This document shows positions 62,059 through 64,000 of a DNA stretch of 64,000 nucleotides, piece after piece. The translations under genes were made by a program, and so were the position numbers. The notes below the pieces were generated by a model, which was not told the DNA's origin, made no database searches, and saw nothing but the letters and a program-made list of their open reading frames with translations. This stretch comes from Paraburkholderia solisilvae. Its GTDB lineage: Bacteria; Pseudomonadota; Gammaproteobacteria; Burkholderiales; Burkholderiaceae. Numbering within the stretch: the first letter of the stretch is position 1; each line of letters starts with the position of its first letter. Where the stretch lies: contig NZ_CADIKF010000008.1 in NCBI RefSeq assembly GCF_902859875.1, positions 62,001 through 126,000 of the forward strand, read 5' to 3'.

Positions 62059-64000
62059 CTACTCCAGCGCCGCCGCCAGCACGCGTGCGACATGCAGCGC
62101 CTCGGTCTGCGCTCCGTCCGCGATCTGATGGCGGCAACTCGTACCGTCCGCGACGATCAACGCGTCGCCGGCTTTTCTGACGGCAGGCAGGAGCGACAGC
62201 TCCGCCATCGCCTTCGATGCGTCGTAGTGCTCGGCTTCGTAGCCGAAACTGCCCGCCATCCCGCAGCACGACGACTCGATCGCCTCGACCTTCAACTCCG
62301 GAATCCAGCCGAGCACCGTCTGCACCGGCCGCACCGCATCGAATGCTTTCTGATGGCAATGGCCGTGCAGCAGCGCCTTGCCGGTATGCAGCCGCTTGAG
62401 CGGCAACTTCAGGCGCCCGGCGTCATGCTCCCGCACGAGAAATTCCTCGAACAGGAACGACGACTTCGCGAGACGCTCGGCCGCGTCGCCGTATCCGTAA
62501 CCGAGAAACTCGTCGCGCAACGACAGCAGGCACGACGGCTCGAGTCCGACAATCGATACGCCGCGCTCCACATACGGCAACAACGCATCCAGCGCGCGGC
62601 GCGCTTCCGCCTTCGCCTCGTCGACGAGACCCGCGGACAGAAACGTTCTGCCGCAACACAGCGGCCGTTCGCCATCCTTCACGTTGAAATGCACGGTGTA
62701 GCCCGCCGCTTCGAGCACACGCTGCGCGGCCCGCGCGTTATCCGGCTCCATGTAGTTATTGAAGGTATCGACAAATAACAGCACTTCTTTAGCGCCTGCT
62801 TCAATCTTCACGCGCGGCTGCGTCGCCGGCAGGAAGGGCTTCGCAAACTGTGGGAAAGAGCGCTGTGCTGCGAGACCGAGCCGCGCCTTCATCCAGCGTG
62901 CGAACGGCATCCGTTCGAGCGAACCGGCGAGCGCGGGCATGCGGCTCGCGTATTGCGCATAGCGCGGCAGATACGCAATCAGCCGCTCGCGCAGCGTCGT
63001 GCCGTGACGCGCATGCCACGCGGCGCGTGCTTCGATCTTCAGCCGCGCCATATCGACACCGGTCGGACAGTCGCGCTTGCAGCCCTTGCACGACACGCAT
63101 AGATCGAGCACTTCCTTGACATCGCTGCTAGCGAGACCCTCGTCGCCGAGTTGGCCTGAGATTGCGAGACGCAGCGTATTCGCGCGCCCGCGCGTGACGT
63201 GCTGTTCGTCCTTGGTGATCCGGTAGCTCGGGCACATCGTGCCCGCGTCGAACTTGCGGCAATGGCCGTTGTTGTTGCACATCTCGACCGCTTTCGCGAG
63301 TCCGTTCGCGCGATCGCCGCCGGAGCCGCGCGTGCCTTCGTCGCCGGTCAACGGGTCGCGCGTGACATTCCATGCGGACCAGTCGAGCACCGGCTTCCAT
63401 TCGCGTTCGCGATACGACGGCGGAAAGCGGAAATTGCTGGCGTCGTCCATCTTCGGCGGATTGACGATGCGATCCGGGCTCAGCCGGTTCTCCGGATCGA
63501 ACAGCGCCTTGATATCGCGGAATGCCTGGTTGATGCGCGGGCCATACTGCCACGCGACCCATTCGCCGCGGCACAGACCGTCGCCGTGCTCGCCCGAATA
63601 CGCGCCCTTGTATTCGCGCACCATCGCGGCGGCTTCTTCAGCAATGGCGCGCATTTTCTGCGCGCCGTCGCGGCGCATATCGAGAATCGGCCGCACGTGC
63701 AGCGTACCGACGCTCGCATGCGCGTACCACGTGCCTTCGGTGCCGTGCTTGTGAAACACGTCGGTCAGGCGGCTCGTGTAGTTCGCGAGATGTTCGAGCG
63801 GCACCGCGCAGTCTTCGATAAACGATATAGGCTTGCCATCGCCCTTCATGCTCATCATGATGTTCAGGCCGGCCTTGCGCACGTCCCACAGCGCTTTCTG
63901 CGCGGCGGCGTCCGGCATTTCGACCACCGAGCCCGGCAGGCCGAGATCGCCCATCAGTTCGACGAGCTGGGCCAGCTTCGCGGTCTGCGTATCTTTGTCA
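62059..64000 (-). CDS. YdiJ-like FAD/Fe-S dehydrogenase, C-terminal part (partial)
   Basis: The frame runs off the window end, so the N-terminal FAD-binding domain is missing; 647 residues remain. The visible part contains the end of the FAD oxidase C domain (MSMKGDGKPISFIEDCAVPLEHLANY, GEHGDGLCRGEW), then two Cys clusters (CNNNGHCRKFDAGTMCPSY and CVSCKGCKRDCP) of a ferredoxin-like domain, and C-terminal CCG-type repeats (CCGRTFLSAG, SSCCGMAGSFGYE). This is the layout of E. coli YdiJ, a D-2-hydroxyglutarate dehydrogenase, and of related FAD/Fe-S lactate or glycolate dehydrogenases. Substrate uncertain. Confidence 0.88.
   Translation of the reverse strand, partial: DKDTQTAKLAQLVELMGDLGLPGSVVEMPDAAAQKALWDVRKAGLNIMMSMKGDGKPISFIEDCAVPLEHLANYTSRLTDVFHKHGTEGTWYAHASVGTLHVRPILDMRRDGAQKMRAIAEEAAAMVREYKGAYSGEHGDGLCRGEWVAWQYGPRINQAFRDIKALFDPENRLSPDRIVNPPKMDDASNFRFPPSYREREWKPVLDWSAWNVTRDPLTGDEGTRGSGGDRANGLAKAVEMCNNNGHCRKFDAGTMCPSYRITKDEQHVTRGRANTLRLAISGQLGDEGLASSDVKEVLDLCVSCKGCKRDCPTGVDMARLKIEARAAWHARHGTTLRERLIAYLPRYAQYASRMPALAGSLERMPFARWMKARLGLAAQRSFPQFAKPFLPATQPRVKIEAGAKEVLLFVDTFNNYMEPDNARAAQRVLEAAGYTVHFNVKDGERPLCCGRTFLSAGLVDEAKAEARRALDALLPYVERGVSIVGLEPSCLLSLRDEFLGYGYGDAAERLAKSSFLFEEFLVREHDAGRLKLPLKRLHTGKALLHGHCHQKAFDAVRPVQTVLGWIPELKVEAIESSCCGMAGSFGYEAEHYDASKAMAELSLLPAVRKAGDALIVADGTSCRHQIADGAQTEALHVARVLAAALE

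Noticed and set aside
1..64000. Prophage, transposon, CRISPR array, tRNA or rRNA
   Set aside because: No integrase, transposase, terminal repeats, regularly spaced repeat array or recognisable tRNA/rRNA sequence was seen on either strand.

Overview
The window is high-GC proteobacterial DNA with short intergenic gaps. It looks like a chromosome of the Burkholderiaceae (Burkholderia/Paraburkholderia group). The clues are family content typical of that group: DUF2917 and DUF4148 proteins, DUF6622, many LysR, AraC and MocR regulators, a hopanoid C-3 methylase, a pgaABCD operon and a FdhF/YdeP oxidoreductase. I see no rRNA, tRNA, CRISPR array, insertion sequence, integrase or phage gene. The identification rests on reading translations and motifs by eye; no database search was run.

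Layout. 1-5 kb: a partial DUF2917 gene, small exported proteins, a stand-alone receiver protein, an AraC regulator and two gene-poor stretches that hold dyads, periodic repeats and an orphan terminator. 5-12 kb: hpnR, DUF1488, an ABM monooxygenase, a divergent LysR/bicupin pair and a repeat-rich secreted protein with a period of 55 residues. 12-20 kb: a DUF6622 membrane protein, a small ArsR-type regulator, a divergent CFA-synthase-like methyltransferase, moaA, a winged-helix protein, and a MocR regulator divergent from a molybdopterin oxidoreductase. 20-26 kb: LysR divergent from a DHA2 efflux pump, followed by a second MocR regulator and a free-methionine-sulfoxide reductase, then two DUF4148 secreted proteins. 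26-30 kb: an MDR oxidoreductase, a PD40/discoidin exported protein and an unknown membrane protein.

30-44 kb is the most coherent locus. A VpsR-like AAA+ regulator is coupled to an exported protein and a GlmS. A Crp/Fnr-type regulator diverges from it. pgaABCD, the poly-beta-1,6-GlcNAc synthesis and export operon, follows on the minus strand. GlmS makes glucosamine-6-phosphate, so the locus may pair precursor supply with polymer synthesis and dedicated regulation. The AAA+ regulator carries GAFTDA in place of GAFTGA.

44-59 kb: an AraC regulator, an HtrA-like protease without a signal peptide, a divergent FolE, an oppABCDF peptide ABC transporter, a large TonB-dependent receptor and, divergently, exbB-exbD-tonB. 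Together these could carry a substrate, probably a peptide, across both membranes. 58.7-64 kb: a methyl-accepting chemotaxis protein, an ACS-type MFS transporter and the C-terminal part of a YdiJ-like FAD/Fe-S dehydrogenase cut by the window end.

The observations I rate highest are the GAFTDA regulator in the pga/glmS locus, a CFA-synthase-like enzyme lacking three bicarbonate ligands, a FolE with Gln where the catalytic His is expected, and a C-terminal Cys-motif tail shared by three otherwise different small secreted proteins.
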